Shown: positions 1 to 9,445 of the stretch, in pieces | Numbering within the stretch: the first letter of the stretch is position 1 | Layout: every line of letters starts with the position of its first letter | From: Coxiellaceae bacterium UBA1530 | Lineage (GTDB): Bacteria; Pseudomonadota; Gammaproteobacteria; Coxiellales; Coxiellaceae | DNA length: 64,000 nucleotides | Assembly (NCBI GenBank): GCA_002323325.1 | Contig: DCQA01000030.1 | Location: 20,303-84,302, forward strand | Direction of reading: 5' to 3' | Notes under the pieces: model-generated | Seen by the model: the letters and a program-made list of their open reading frames with translations, nothing else | What the model was told of the DNA's origin: nothing | Database searches by the model: none | Made by a program: the position numbers and the translations under genes

Positions 1-1
1 C

Positions 2-577
2 ACTGAAGTTATTCTAGCGCCTGCAGTAACAGATGAAGCCCATCAGATACTCAAAAACAAAGCCAACCTTAGAGTTCTATCATTTGGTGATAGCTTTGAG
101 AGCATACCCACATTAACACACATACGATCAATTTCAGGTGGGATTATTGCTCAACAACCTGATTGGCAACCTCTTACAATCAATGACCTCAACTGGGTGA
201 CAGAAACCTCACCTTCGCAAGAACAACAACAAGATGCTTTGTTTGCTTGGGACGTTGTCAAACATGTTAAGTCCAATGCAATCGTCTTTGCAAAAAACCA
301 GCAAACCATTGGCATTGGAAGTGGGCAAACAAGCCGTATTTTCAGTGCTAAAATTGCCGCCTTGCGAGCGAAGCAAGTCAATCTATCATTGACTGGGTCA
401 GTCATGGCATCTGACGCTTTCTTCCCCTTTGCGGACAGCATTGATCTTGCACATGAATATGGTATTGACTGCATTATTCAACCAGGTGGCTCCAAACGAG
501 ACAAAGAAGTTATAATGCGTGCAAATCAACTCAATATTACAATGGCCTTCACACACTTTAGACACTTCCTGCACTGA
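2..577 (+). CDS. purH: Bifunctional AICAR transformylase/IMP cyclohydrolase, 3' part
   Basis: Only the C-terminal 191 residues are present; the frame is open from the left edge of the window. PurH carries out the last two steps of de novo IMP synthesis: formyl transfer to AICAR, then ring closure. The blocks KSNAIVFAK, GIGSGQTSR, GSVMASDAFFPF, QPGGSKRDKEV and the terminal RHFLH belong to the transformylase domain. The N-terminal cyclohydrolase domain lies outside the window. purD follows 88 nt downstream on the same strand, the usual purH-purD order. No frameshift is seen in the visible part. Confidence 0.97.
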   Translation, partial: TEVILAPAVTDEAHQILKNKANLRVLSFGDSFESIPTLTHIRSISGGIIAQQPDWQPLTINDLNWVTETSPSQEQQQDALFAWDVVKHVKSNAIVFAKNQQTIGIGSGQTSRIFSAKIAALRAKQVNLSLTGSVMASDAFFPFADSIDLAHEYGIDCIIQPGGSKRDKEVIMRANQLNITMAFTHFRHFLH

Positions 578-665
578 GTCGTTTCGTAGAGCTCACAATA
601 AATATTGCCCTATTCAAACCAGATAATTACACTAGCTTTCTTCTATATAAGAGAAAGGACACACT

Positions 666-1949
666 GTGAAAATCCTAATAATCGGGCAAGGCGGAAGAGA
701 ACATGCACTTGCTTGGAAATGCGCACAATCACCTCATGTTGATACAGTGTGGGTGGCACCTGGAAATGCCGGCACAGCAAAGGAAAACAAGGTTGCTAAC
801 TTACCAATTAACCCTATCGAGATTCCTCAACTCATCCAGTTTGCCAAAAAGGAAGCTATTGATCTCACCATCATTGGTCCAGAAGCTCCACTCGCAAGTG
901 GAATTGTTGACACATTCCTTGAAGCTGGGCTCTGCTGCTTCGGACCCACACAAGCTGCTTGTCAGCTAGAAAGCTCCAAACAGTTTTGCAAGGATTTTCT
1001 CAAGCAACATAACATCCCAACAGCTGGTTATGCGTGCTTCACCGAAATTGAACCTGCTCTCACCTACCTTGAATCTCACCCACTTCCTGTTGTTATCAAA
1101 GCTGACGGCCTCGCCTCAGGCAAAGGAGTAATCATTGCAGGGACCTACGACATCGCAAAGCAAGCCATCCACGATATGCTGACTAACCACCAATTTGGTC
1201 AAGCTGGAGCGTGTATTGTCATTGAGGAATTTCTGGATGGAGAAGAACTCAGCTTTATTGTGATGGCAAACGGTCTACAGGTTGTCCCACTTGCTAGCTC
1301 ACAAGACCATAAGCGTCGCGATAATGGCGACATAGGTCCGAATACAGGTGGGATGGGCGCTTACTCACCTGCCCCGTTGCTAACTCCCGAGCTAGAAACA
1401 ACCATTATGGAAACAATTATCCATCCAACACTCAAGGCTATGGCACAACAAGGCTGTGCATATACTGGCTTTCTCTATGCTGGCCTGATGATAACAAAAA
1501 CAGGGGACCCGTTAGTATTAGAGTTTAACTGTCGCCTGGGTGATCCTGAAACACAATCGATTTTAATGCGCTTACAATCAGATTTTCCGAAGTTGTGCCT
1601 AGAGGTTATCAACGGAAAGCTAGAAGAACCTCTACAATGGGATTCACGCTCCGCTATGACTGTTGTCATGGCCGCAGAGGGCTATCCACAGTCCCCACGA
1701 AAAGGAGATATCATTATATCGCTACCCTCTGATACACCAACGACAAAGATATTTCACGCAGGAACGAGCCAGAAGGCTAGTACTATCACAACTGGGGGTG
1801 GTCGTGTTCTTGGTGTTACGTCGCTTGGTGAAACCCTCGAACTCGCACAGCAACAGGCTTATCTAAACACAGAGCGCATTCATTGGTCAGGCTGTTTTTA
1901 TCGAACAGACATTGGTCATCGTGCACTAGCACATTTATCTAAAAAATGA
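666..1949 (+). CDS. purD: Phosphoribosylamine-glycine ligase (GARS)
   Basis: The 427-residue product ligates glycine to phosphoribosylamine using ATP, the second step of purine synthesis. It has the family's usual length. The N-terminal GQGGREHA loop is at residues 7-14, the ATP-grasp block IKADGLASGKGV near 143-154, and the metal-binding EFNCRLGDPETQ near 286-297. The start is GTG, preceded by GAGAAAGGA about 7 nt upstream; it gives the expected MKILIIGQGGREHA N-terminus. It lies 88 nt after purH and 59 nt before dotU on the same strand, so dotU-icmF might be partly co-transcribed with the purine genes. That last point is inference. Confidence 0.97.
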   Translation: MKILIIGQGGREHALAWKCAQSPHVDTVWVAPGNAGTAKENKVANLPINPIEIPQLIQFAKKEAIDLTIIGPEAPLASGIVDTFLEAGLCCFGPTQAACQLESSKQFCKDFLKQHNIPTAGYACFTEIEPALTYLESHPLPVVIKADGLASGKGVIIAGTYDIAKQAIHDMLTNHQFGQAGACIVIEEFLDGEELSFIVMANGLQVVPLASSQDHKRRDNGDIGPNTGGMGAYSPAPLLTPELETTIMETIIHPTLKAMAQQGCAYTGFLYAGLMITKTGDPLVLEFNCRLGDPETQSILMRLQSDFPKLCLEVINGKLEEPLQWDSRSAMTVVMAAEGYPQSPRKGDIIISLPSDTPTTKIFHAGTSQKASTITTGGGRVLGVTSLGETLELAQQQAYLNTERIHWSGCFYRTDIGHRALAHLSKK

Positions 1950-2008
1950 CTATAATACAAGGGCTTTTAGATAATACTAGCTGATATATAAGACGAGGAT
2001 GAAGCCCT

Positions 2009-2686
2009 ATGACACCAGTACCAGACTGGCTACCCAAAGATCTGCACCAGACAAAAGCTATCAATGAACTAGCTGGCTGTGCTGCCCCGTTATTAACGAT
2101 TGCCTATCAACTGACCCAACAAGTTGAACCACTCGATGATACATTCTCCCTGATCGAGGTTGCTCTAGAAGAAGCTAAATTATTCTATAAAAAAGCACAT
2201 AACTTAGGATATTATGCTCAGCAGATCCTATCAGCCCGGTATTGGTTATGCTCAACGCTGGATGAGTTGATTCTAGGGCTTCCGAACCCAAATAAAACGC
2301 TTTACCCATCTCTCTTAAAGTCGCTCAACCACTCATCAAATAATCACTTCTACTCCATCTTAGATCAGCAGCGCCTATCACCGAGCCCCTCCGCTGATGT
2401 CCTAGAAATTGCATACCTGTGTCTCTGTTTAAACACCTCAAATCAAAACGAATCATATCGAGCGAATACCCCTGAAGCGTTACAAGAAAAATTACTAAAG
2501 CAAATACTAAACATTAGAACAAAAATAAAGATAAGAACGGTAAGTCCAACAAAAAAAATAACTCAGTTCATCATTATCGGATTATCCATTCTAACCTTAT
2601 TACTCATTATGGTAACTCATCAACATTTTCAAAAAAAATTAAAGCCTTTTAACCAAATACTATCTGAGATTACACCCAATAATTAA
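2009..2686 (+). CDS. dotU: DotU/IcmH-family secretion accessory protein
   Basis: A 225-residue protein of the DotU/TssL family. The soluble N-terminal domain carries the family block ARYWLCSTLDELIL near residues 75-90. One C-terminal membrane helix follows at about 186-205 (FIIIGLSILTLLLIMV), with a short tail. In Dot/Icm type IVB systems DotU pairs with IcmF in the inner membrane, helping place and stabilise the outer-membrane core; in type VI systems the homologue is TssL. icmF follows 22 nt later. The lack of any tss gene nearby, and the short length, favour the Dot/Icm version. GAGGA lies about 9 nt before the ATG. No OmpA-like peptidoglycan-binding extension is present. Confidence 0.85.
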   Translation: MTPVPDWLPKDLHQTKAINELAGCAAPLLTIAYQLTQQVEPLDDTFSLIEVALEEAKLFYKKAHNLGYYAQQILSARYWLCSTLDELILGLPNPNKTLYPSLLKSLNHSSNNHFYSILDQQRLSPSPSADVLEIAYLCLCLNTSNQNESYRANTPEALQEKLLKQILNIRTKIKIRTVSPTKKITQFIIIGLSILTLLLIMVTHQHFQKKLKPFNQILSEITPNN

Positions 2687-2708
2687 CTGTCAAGATTGCA
2701 GGAATAGC

Positions 2709-5700
2709 ATGAATACGAAAACGTCAAATCAAAAATTACCCCCACCATGGCTAAATCGATTCAAACAACAGTTAGCCATTTGCAAACAACAAAAAAAACA
2801 GCTCTTTCAAAAAAATGTATGGGATAAATTATCAACATGGACATTAATGATTGGGCCAAACCGCAGTGGCAAGTCATCACTATTGAATGCACTTCATTGC
2901 CAACATATCGTAATCAATGATGAGTCCGAAGAAGTAACACCTTTTAATTATTGGATCAATCCAAACAACTCTTTCTTAGTCGCGGATTTAGAAGCTATAG
3001 ATGAGCAGCTTCAAAAGTATCAAATCTGGGAAAATATACTTCCACATCTCAAGTCATCGAGTGGTTTTAGTACTTTAAAAGATATCATTATTATTCTCGA
3101 CCTACCGACATTATGCTTGAGCGACGAATCACGACTCGATGATTTATACCAGAAGATATATGAACAACTTAATGCATTAAAAAAGAGTGGTTGTCACGCA
3201 TCGGTCCACATTTCAATTAATCAGTGTGATCGAATTATAGGAATGAGGGATTATGCACAGGAACCTCAACTCATCAATAAAGAGAAAGCTTTTGGAATAT
3301 CTCTAAAAAATCAAAAAAAACTCACACACTTTGACAGTTTATTTCACTCTAAAAGAAAACAGTTAATTGAAAAAATTAATTCGGATATTTTCGAGTTTTG
3401 CAAAAAACCCATAACTCCAATAAAAAGAAGAGACATCATACAACTTCCCTTTCAACTAGACTGTCTCCTATTGAGAGTCAAACACTTTATCAACCCTTTA
3501 TCAGATAGCTCAAAAAAGAGCATTCATACCATACAGTTTTGCTCTTCCGAACAAAGACATTATCCTATCAATACAACAACACCATATCTAAAAACAATCA
3601 TCCATCCGCTACACAATAATAATTCACATTCTCAAGAATCATATTCCCCGTTATTTCTAGATTCGAAAAACTTCTTCAATCTTCAATCAATACAAAAAGA
3701 AAAACCAAGATTATCCTTAAAAAATCATCTCAACCCCTTACCGATTTCTTTCTCATTAGCGCTATTATTTTTTATACCCGCCTCATATTTTTCGATAGTT
3801 TCACATGGATATAACGTCATCACTAATACCTATCAATCACTACGTGACATTGATATTCAGGATAATTCTAAAAAAAATACATCCAATCTCACATGGCTTT
3901 CATCAATAGAAAAAGACCAACTTATGCTTCACATCATAAGAGAAAGCGGGTCAATCAAATATCAATGGTTAGGAATAGACTCACTACACGTATTATACCA
4001 ACAGATCAAGCAACACTATAACACATCAATACAATCGGATTTCATACCCTACAACTATGGAATATTGATAAAAGCATTGAGTGAGCCCAAGAAAACCAGC
4101 GCCACGCAGCTCTATCAAGGCCTTGAAACCTTTATGATGCTAACTGGAGACATACCATTAAATCAACAACGCATCATCGCCTGGTATCAATACCAATGGA
4201 AAGAAAACAAACTTACAGAAGAGCAAATTTCAATCCTTACTAAACAACTATCTACACTTATCAGACAACAGTCAGCACAGTGGCCTAATAATCCAGAAGT
4301 CATCAAATACGCAAAGAAAAAATTATCGCAATACTCGCTAAGTCAACTCGCACTGATTAAACAAGAATCATTATCCTTATCTCATCCTATTTCAATTTTA
4401 AAGAAACCTTCGATTTTAAGTATTAAAGATAATAAAATCCCAAGTTTTTATACTGTTACACAGAAGAAACACATACAATCTCTGACTGTTGATGACCTCG
4501 TTACAACATTAAACAAACATAATCTCATCATAGACACCGAGGTCATTAAACTAAGTGCTAAAGAAAAACAGACACTACTCAACACAATAAAACATGACTA
4601 CCAAATCAACTTCAAAGCGGCCTGGAATGATATTCTGCAAAGATTAACATTTAAAAAACCAGAAAATCTAGAACAACTTCAACAACTGATTACTCAGCTT
4701 AAAAATCCCTCATCAAACTTTTATAGCTCACTAGAGACCATACAAAATAATGCTGGCCAATCGATTATGGATATTACCGACCTCTTTGATGAAAGTGACA
4801 ATGAACAGTCTTCTTGGATTGTCTCACTAGAATCGATGAGTAAGGTTATCCAAGAGATTTTATCTTCCAAGAACCCTAATCTTTCTGCATTCAAATATAC
4901 CACCAAAAGTATTCAAGATAAGAAGCAGGAACCAAGCTTAATGAGCTTAAAAGATCAAATACAAGATACACCAGATCTTTTACAAACTGGACTTCAAGTT
5001 ATCTTGAGAAATTACTGGGGAACATTACTCAATGCCTGCTTAGCTCATGTAAACTTAGCATGGAAAAACAAAGTACTACAGCCCTACGAATCGACCATAC
5101 GTAAAAAATTCCCAATCTTTTACCCTTCTGATACGGACATCACTAGTGAAAATTTTAATGCCTTTTTTGGACCTGGAGGTACGATTGACACATTTTTTAA
5201 CCAATACCTATCTCCATTCGTTAATGCGAGTGGTTACTACTGGACATGGAAAAACATAGATGGGCACTCACTAAGTCAATCTCAACATGCTCTGGATATG
5301 ATAATCCGAGCCTCCATTATTCAACAGATGTTTTATACTGAAAATCACAAAAGTCCATCTGAGGAGTTCGCACTCACACTCAAGAAACAATCGGAGTCAG
5401 TATCGACAGTAAAACTTGCTATCGGAGACAAAACATTGAAGTTTCAACCAGACAGTCAAGACGTTCAAACTATAGTCTCATCAAACAAAGACAAATCTGC
5501 AGCCTCAATAAAAATTACCGGTACAGATGGAAGGGATTCTATAAACACCACAGGCTACTGGCCATGGCTAAGAATGACCCAAAAAGGTGAATTAAGAACA
5601 ACCTCAGATGCTAACCAATTTTTTCTATCTTTTAAGACTGATCATTACACTATTGAATTTGGACTTGTTGCAAAAAACAAACAGAATCCATACCTTCCAG

Positions 5701-5738
5701 GTGTCTTATCCACCTTTAGATGTCCAAAAGCCTTTTAA
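2709..5738 (+). CDS. icmF: IcmF/TssM-family inner-membrane secretion protein
   Basis: A 1009-residue IcmF-family protein. A Walker A motif GPNRSGKS is at residues 49-56. A single clear hydrophobic segment lies near residues 345-368 (SLALLFFIPASYF), followed by a long region that would be periplasmic. The C-terminus holds the family's GYWPWLRM-type block. Its length fits Dot/Icm IcmF better than the longer TssM proteins. The paired membrane helices that usually precede the GTPase domain are not evident: the protein opens with a hydrophilic, lysine- and glutamine-rich stretch. Its partner dotU is immediately upstream. The coding sequence is lysine-, asparagine- and serine-rich and AT-rich compared with purD. 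No other dot/icm gene lies in the window. Confidence 0.87.
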   Translation: MNTKTSNQKLPPPWLNRFKQQLAICKQQKKQLFQKNVWDKLSTWTLMIGPNRSGKSSLLNALHCQHIVINDESEEVTPFNYWINPNNSFLVADLEAIDEQLQKYQIWENILPHLKSSSGFSTLKDIIIILDLPTLCLSDESRLDDLYQKIYEQLNALKKSGCHASVHISINQCDRIIGMRDYAQEPQLINKEKAFGISLKNQKKLTHFDSLFHSKRKQLIEKINSDIFEFCKKPITPIKRRDIIQLPFQLDCLLLRVKHFINPLSDSSKKSIHTIQFCSSEQRHYPINTTTPYLKTIIHPLHNNNSHSQESYSPLFLDSKNFFNLQSIQKEKPRLSLKNHLNPLPISFSLALLFFIPASYFSIVSHGYNVITNTYQSLRDIDIQDNSKKNTSNLTWLSSIEKDQLMLHIIRESGSIKYQWLGIDSLHVLYQQIKQHYNTSIQSDFIPYNYGILIKALSEPKKTSATQLYQGLETFMMLTGDIPLNQQRIIAWYQYQWKENKLTEEQISILTKQLSTLIRQQSAQWPNNPEVIKYAKKKLSQYSLSQLALIKQESLSLSHPISILKKPSILSIKDNKIPSFYTVTQKKHIQSLTVDDLVTTLNKHNLIIDTEVIKLSAKEKQTLLNTIKHDYQINFKAAWNDILQRLTFKKPENLEQLQQLITQLKNPSSNFYSSLETIQNNAGQSIMDITDLFDESDNEQSSWIVSLESMSKVIQEILSSKNPNLSAFKYTTKSIQDKKQEPSLMSLKDQIQDTPDLLQTGLQVILRNYWGTLLNACLAHVNLAWKNKVLQPYESTIRKKFPIFYPSDTDITSENFNAFFGPGGTIDTFFNQYLSPFVNASGYYWTWKNIDGHSLSQSQHALDMIIRASIIQQMFYTENHKSPSEEFALTLKKQSESVSTVKLAIGDKTLKFQPDSQDVQTIVSSNKDKSAASIKITGTDGRDSINTTGYWPWLRMTQKGELRTTSDANQFFLSFKTDHYTIEFGLVAKNKQNPYLPGVLSTFRCPKAF

Positions 5739-5787
5739 TACAACAAACATTGAACACCCTAATCAGCCAATCAAGAATACGACCTGC

Positions 5788-5804
5788 TTTATTAGACTAA
5801 TAAA
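5788..5804. terminator. Weak AT-rich hairpin between convergent icmF and secretin genes
   Basis: TTTATTAG and CTAATAAA form a perfect inverted repeat with a very short loop in the 72-nt gap between the two gene ends. It has no G/C-rich stem and no long T-run, so it is a poor intrinsic terminator. It is the only stem seen in this gap. Confidence 0.25.
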
Positions 5805-5810
5805 ATACGA

Positions 5811-7436
5811 TTAGTGTATATGGTAATCGTCGACATACCTGGCACTTGACTTAAGCATATTTTGCAAATCCCTTGGCTGTCCATTTTCAATCGTATACTC
5901 TGTTGTCAACGCCTTATCGAAAGTACGCTTGGAGTACAGCGAAGGTGCTAAACGCTCGGGTCTGTAGTAAATATCTAAAATTCTCAACCATTTTATCACC
6001 TGAATTAAGTTGGTTGATGGGCTTACAAGCCCCAAATAGTAGTTTCTTAGAGCCTTTGTTCCTGGACGAATTTGTTCTGAATCAAATGAGACATAACGAC
6101 GGGGAGTCATTAGAATGATGAGTTGCGTACTTGTACGCTCGCGTTCTTTTCGTTTGAATAAATTACCTAATGCAGGAAGAGCGCTTAACAGCGGCGTTTT
6201 ATTTCTAGACTCGCCTTCAGTTGCCTCAGACAAGGTACCAAAGACCGCTGTTTGGTCATAAGCCAACGTGATCGTTGAAGAACTACTTTGCTTTACCGAC
6301 TCAGTAGAAGAATCAAAACCAGCTGCTTCCTCATCGGTCGCCGTTAACATTTCGCGCTCAATGTCTGCTGTTAGTTGAATGGTACCATCATCGTTAAATT
6401 TTGGTGTAACATTTAATGTCAAACCCAATGGAATCTCTTCAAAACTGGAGTAGTCTGACCCAGATAATCCCAGATAAAGATCATTACCTACAAAATATTT
6501 TGCCTCCTCGCCATCTTGTGCCATGATGGTTGGACGCGCTAAAATCTGATCCTGCTCAGATATGTTATTGAATATATCGAGATCATATGTCACATCATTA
6601 ACGGTTGATGTCCAGCTCCACGTATTTGTTGAGGGCTGAAACTGATCCTTGGAACCAGTAACTCCAGCAGTGGATGTTAATGATAATCCATCCAGAATGT
6701 TAATCCCTCGTTTCTCAGTAGAAATCTCTCTAGAAAGTATCAGAACAGCATCAACATACAACTGATTGTGAGGATTAGTATCTTTTTTTTCATCATCAGG
6801 CGCTTTATTGTCTTTTGCAGCTACCTTTTTCTTATCCAAACTCGCGTAGAGACTCTTTAAGGGCTTAATCAGTGGACTATTAGGTTCGAGCTTTTGCAGC
6901 TCAGCCAATGCAATCTGCCCATCAGCAATCTGACCACTTCGATAAGCACTGTATAAAAATGCTCGATACAAATCACTCAGGGGCGGAGGATTTTTAAGGT
7001 CTTTCATTAGTTCCGCTGCTTGTTTAAAGTTCTTATCAGCAGCGAGATAATGTTTCGTTTGTAGTGATGCAACAGCTCGGTAGTAATAAGGCCATGGATC
7101 ATTTGGACAGTATTTTGTAGCAACATTGTAGCCAACTACAGCTTTTCCTAGAAGAGCCAGGTTATTCTCTCGGCCCTGCATCTGATAAGATAGGCCATTT
7201 AATGTGTTCAGCGAGCAGCTTGTGGGATCATTGCGCAATCCCTCAGCGAAGACTTTACGAGCACTGGTGTACTGCTGTTTTTCCATTAGAGCAATGCCTT
7301 TTAGTGCAAGTTGCTTAACCGCCTCAGGCTCGGAGGTGTCTAAGGCTATATCTTTTTTTACAGCACAAGCAGTGAGTAAAAAAGTGAACGCCATAATAAA
7401 GCATGAAACACTAAAATAACGGATTGAGGTCTTCAT
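5811..7436 (-). CDS. TPR-secretin fusion lipoprotein (orphan secretin family)
   Basis: A 541-residue protein. A lipoprotein signal ends in LLTAC (residues 18-22 or so). A helical, tetratricopeptide-like region follows at about 35-170, then a charged linker. A secretin core runs from about 220 to 445, with markers LYVDAVLILSREIS, ILARPTIMAQDGEEA, TPKFNDDGTIQLTADIE, FGTLSEATEGESRNKTP and LIILMTPRRY. About 100 further residues follow. Secretins form outer-membrane gates for type II/III secretion, type IV pili or phage. I see no BON or N0-N3 domains and no gsp, pil or tad gene nearby, so the substrate is unknown. The ATG at 7436 was chosen because AAAGGA precedes it and it begins the signal peptide. 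It is convergent with icmF. Confidence 0.8.
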   Translation of the reverse strand: MKTSIRYFSVSCFIMAFTFLLTACAVKKDIALDTSEPEAVKQLALKGIALMEKQQYTSARKVFAEGLRNDPTSCSLNTLNGLSYQMQGRENNLALLGKAVVGYNVATKYCPNDPWPYYYRAVASLQTKHYLAADKNFKQAAELMKDLKNPPPLSDLYRAFLYSAYRSGQIADGQIALAELQKLEPNSPLIKPLKSLYASLDKKKVAAKDNKAPDDEKKDTNPHNQLYVDAVLILSREISTEKRGINILDGLSLTSTAGVTGSKDQFQPSTNTWSWTSTVNDVTYDLDIFNNISEQDQILARPTIMAQDGEEAKYFVGNDLYLGLSGSDYSSFEEIPLGLTLNVTPKFNDDGTIQLTADIEREMLTATDEEAAGFDSSTESVKQSSSSTITLAYDQTAVFGTLSEATEGESRNKTPLLSALPALGNLFKRKERERTSTQLIILMTPRRYVSFDSEQIRPGTKALRNYYLGLVSPSTNLIQVIKWLRILDIYYRPERLAPSLYSKRTFDKALTTEYTIENGQPRDLQNMLKSSARYVDDYHIH

Positions 7437-7526
7437 AGATACATCCTTTGTGCGAAAAAACATTCCTTTATAGGTAGTCAAGTAATACTAACTCACTGAA
7501 AAAAATAGCAAACTATGATAATTAAC

Positions 7527-8243
7527 TCAAGGGGCAATATCATTACTGGTCCACAGACATCCTTGATCTTGTTCCAGTGACTGCAAATATACTTGGTGTT
7601 GCTGCTTTTCAGGTGACGAAAGCTGATGTTGATATACTGATGAAACGGAAAGACTCGATGAGGCAACATCAACCGACGCCTTCTGATGGCTCTGCACTGA
7701 CGACTCAGAAAATAAGGCAGCTTGACCTCCTGTCATGCGAAAATAGACCTGAGCTAATAACTGCGCATCCAACAGTGCACCATGCAACTCACGATGTGCG
7801 TTATCTATAGCGTAACGACGACATAAGGCATCTAAGTTATTCTTTTGGCCAGGATGTTTCTTTCTTGCCATTACTAGAGTATCCGTTATGGTTACTTGCG
7901 CAGCCATACCAGGATACTTAGGGAAAAGCCGTCGTAACTCGGCGTCTAGGAAACCTACATCAAATGGAGCGTTGTGAATAATGATCTCAGCGTCCTGAAT
8001 GTAGTCAAGAAATGCTTGCCCGATAACATCAAATTTAGATTTATCTTGTAAAAATTCCGTTGTTATCCCATGAACTCTCATAGCACCTTCATCTATATCA
8101 CGATCTGGATTGATGTAATAATGAAAATGATTTTGAGTCATTTTTCGATCAATCGCTTCAAGACAACCTATCTCAATAATACGATGACCTTGCTGATGCG
8201 AGATACCCGTTGTTTCTGTATCTAAAAAAATTTGCCTTGTCAT
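7527..8243 (-). CDS. dnaQ: DNA polymerase III epsilon subunit, 3'-5' proofreading exonuclease
   Basis: A 238-residue DnaQ. The ExoI motif LDTETTG (residues 7-13) supplies the metal-binding Asp and Glu; HNAPFDVGFLD near 91-101 is ExoII and the Asp of HGALLDAQLLA is in ExoIII. GGQAALF near residue 175 matches the position of the beta-clamp-binding motif in E. coli DnaQ. The C-terminal segment that binds the alpha subunit is serine/glutamine-rich, as expected. It lies 3 nt downstream of rnhA on the same strand. In E. coli the two genes are adjacent but divergent; here they are tandem. Confidence 0.96.
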   Translation of the reverse strand: MTRQIFLDTETTGISHQQGHRIIEIGCLEAIDRKMTQNHFHYYINPDRDIDEGAMRVHGITTEFLQDKSKFDVIGQAFLDYIQDAEIIIHNAPFDVGFLDAELRRLFPKYPGMAAQVTITDTLVMARKKHPGQKNNLDALCRRYAIDNAHRELHGALLDAQLLAQVYFRMTGGQAALFSESSVQSHQKASVDVASSSLSVSSVYQHQLSSPEKQQHQVYLQSLEQDQGCLWTSNDIAP

Positions 8244-8246
8244 ACT

Positions 8247-8687
8247 CTATCCCTGCCTCATTTGGTCGATAGCTTGAGTTGCTAGTTGGTCAGCTAGTTC
8301 ATTTTCTCGATGACCACTATGCCCTTTGACCCAATGCCATCGAACATCATGCTGAGTTGCTGCTTCATCCAATGCTTGCCATAAATCTACATTCTTAACC
8401 GGTTTTTTGCTAGCTGTTTTCCATTGTCGTTGCTTCCACTGTGTGATCCACTGAGTTATGCCGTTCCGCACGTATTGCGAGTCGGTTGTAACATCGACCG
8501 AGCACTGGCCTTTTAGCGCCCTTAAACCCTCGATCACAGCTTGCAACTCCATACGGTTGTTTGTTGTTAATGACTCTGCACCAGAAAGGTATTTTTCATG
8601 TTCACCACATCGTAAGACAACACCCCAGCCACCCGGCCCAGGATTACCCTGACAAGCACCGTCAGTGAATATTTCTACTGATTTCAC
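8247..8687 (-). CDS. rnhA: Ribonuclease HI
   Basis: A 146-residue RNase HI that degrades the RNA strand of RNA-DNA hybrids. Catalytic residues are in place: Asp in [17 protein letters not shown], Glu in [11 protein letters not shown], Asp in TTDSQYV and the C-terminal Asp in ENELADQLA. The start is GTG with GAGGTGAT a few nt upstream; an ATG two bases upstream is out of frame. It is the first gene of an rnhA-dnaQ pair. Confidence 0.96.
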   Translation of the reverse strand: MKSVEIFTDGACQGNPGPGGWGVVLRCGEHEKYLSGAESLTTNNRMELQAVIEGLRALKGQCSVDVTTDSQYVRNGITQWITQWKQRQWKTASKKPVKNVDLWQALDEAATQHDVRWHWVKGHSGHRENELADQLATQAIDQMRQG

Positions 8688-8818
8688 ATATCACCTCTTT
8701 AAGCATTGAAAGCATGCATTAATAGAGACAGGAGTTTATCGAAAAACCGTGGGCTTGCCTACCAGACTCATGAGACGATAAGGTAACCATCAATAAAAAA
8801 AACTGTAATTGACTCTGG

Positions 8819-9052
8819 TTAATAAATCGCATCGCCTTGTTCATTACGCAACCGACGCCAAATCGTATGCAACACGTAAAACCATACACCATTAATACAG
8901 GGCTCAACCAGGGCGTTAGCGGCAGCTAATTCTAACGTTGTACCTGTAATTAGATACGTTGTGGTCATAGCGATTGCAATATGCCCGATCGTATAAGTAA
9001 TAGCCAACAGCGCACTGTTACCGCCCAAAAAAAATCGTATAATCCTCCGCAT
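8819..9052 (-). CDS. DUF2061-like small membrane protein
   Basis: A 77-residue protein with two hydrophobic helices (about 12-35 and 42-62). It ends in a basic segment, with VWFYVLHTIWRRLR resembling the C-terminal helix of DUF2061 proteins (LYYLHERxW pattern). The ATG at 9052 is used because GGGAG lies 6 nt upstream; the longer reading would start at TTG. Function is unknown for the family. It sits 131 nt upstream of rnhA on the same strand, probably as a separate unit. Confidence 0.65.
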   Translation of the reverse strand: MRRIIRFFLGGNSALLAITYTIGHIAIAMTTTYLITGTTLELAAANALVEPCINGVWFYVLHTIWRRLRNEQGDAIY

Positions 9053-9445
9053 ACGCAACTCCCTGTCTTAACGTCTATGATATTCTGTATCAAACACTAT
9101 TTCGCATCCTTTTAATAGAACTAATTGACTATCTGGCAAAAAAGCAAATTAACACCTGCTAGTCATTAAATCTGATTACAATATAGGCATTAATAAATCT
9201 AATTCGCTAGATAATTTTCTGTAGCCCGCTGAACAAACGAAAAATGCCCCACTTTATGTATATGTCAATTATAAAATTATGAATATAATCATAATTTTAC
9301 AATAAAATTGACCTGATTCGATCAAAACATAAACAGATATAACAATCACAAGACAGGTATGTTATATTGCCTCACGAATACCGTCACTGTAGAAAATATA
9401 ATCTCCAGTGGTTGTGTTTTAACCTCACTGAATAAGGAGTTTATT
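9053..9445. other. AT-rich intergenic region with two inverted repeats
   Basis: A 393-nt gap between divergent genes. It contains a perfect 11-bp inverted repeat (TAAAATTATGA, 6-nt spacer, TCATAATTTTA) at 9272-9299. A 7-bp inverted repeat (ATATAAC ... GTTATAT, 17-nt spacer) lies at 9337-9367. A TTGACC hexamer at 9309-9314 could be a -35 element, but no convincing -10 follows at the right distance. No coding potential is seen. Confidence 0.5.

Noticed and set aside
703..969. Plus-strand open frame inside purD
   Set aside because: It is an out-of-frame shadow of purD with no family match and no ribosome binding site.
2009..5738. Type VI secretion system (TssL-TssM) or Francisella-type island
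   Set aside because: No tssA-K, hcp, vgrG, clpV or pdp gene is present, and DotU and IcmF sizes fit Dot/Icm better. It cannot be fully excluded from this window alone.
8719..8907. 62-codon minus-strand frame after rnhA
   Set aside because: It overlaps the better supported DUF2061-like gene in another frame and lacks a Shine-Dalgarno.
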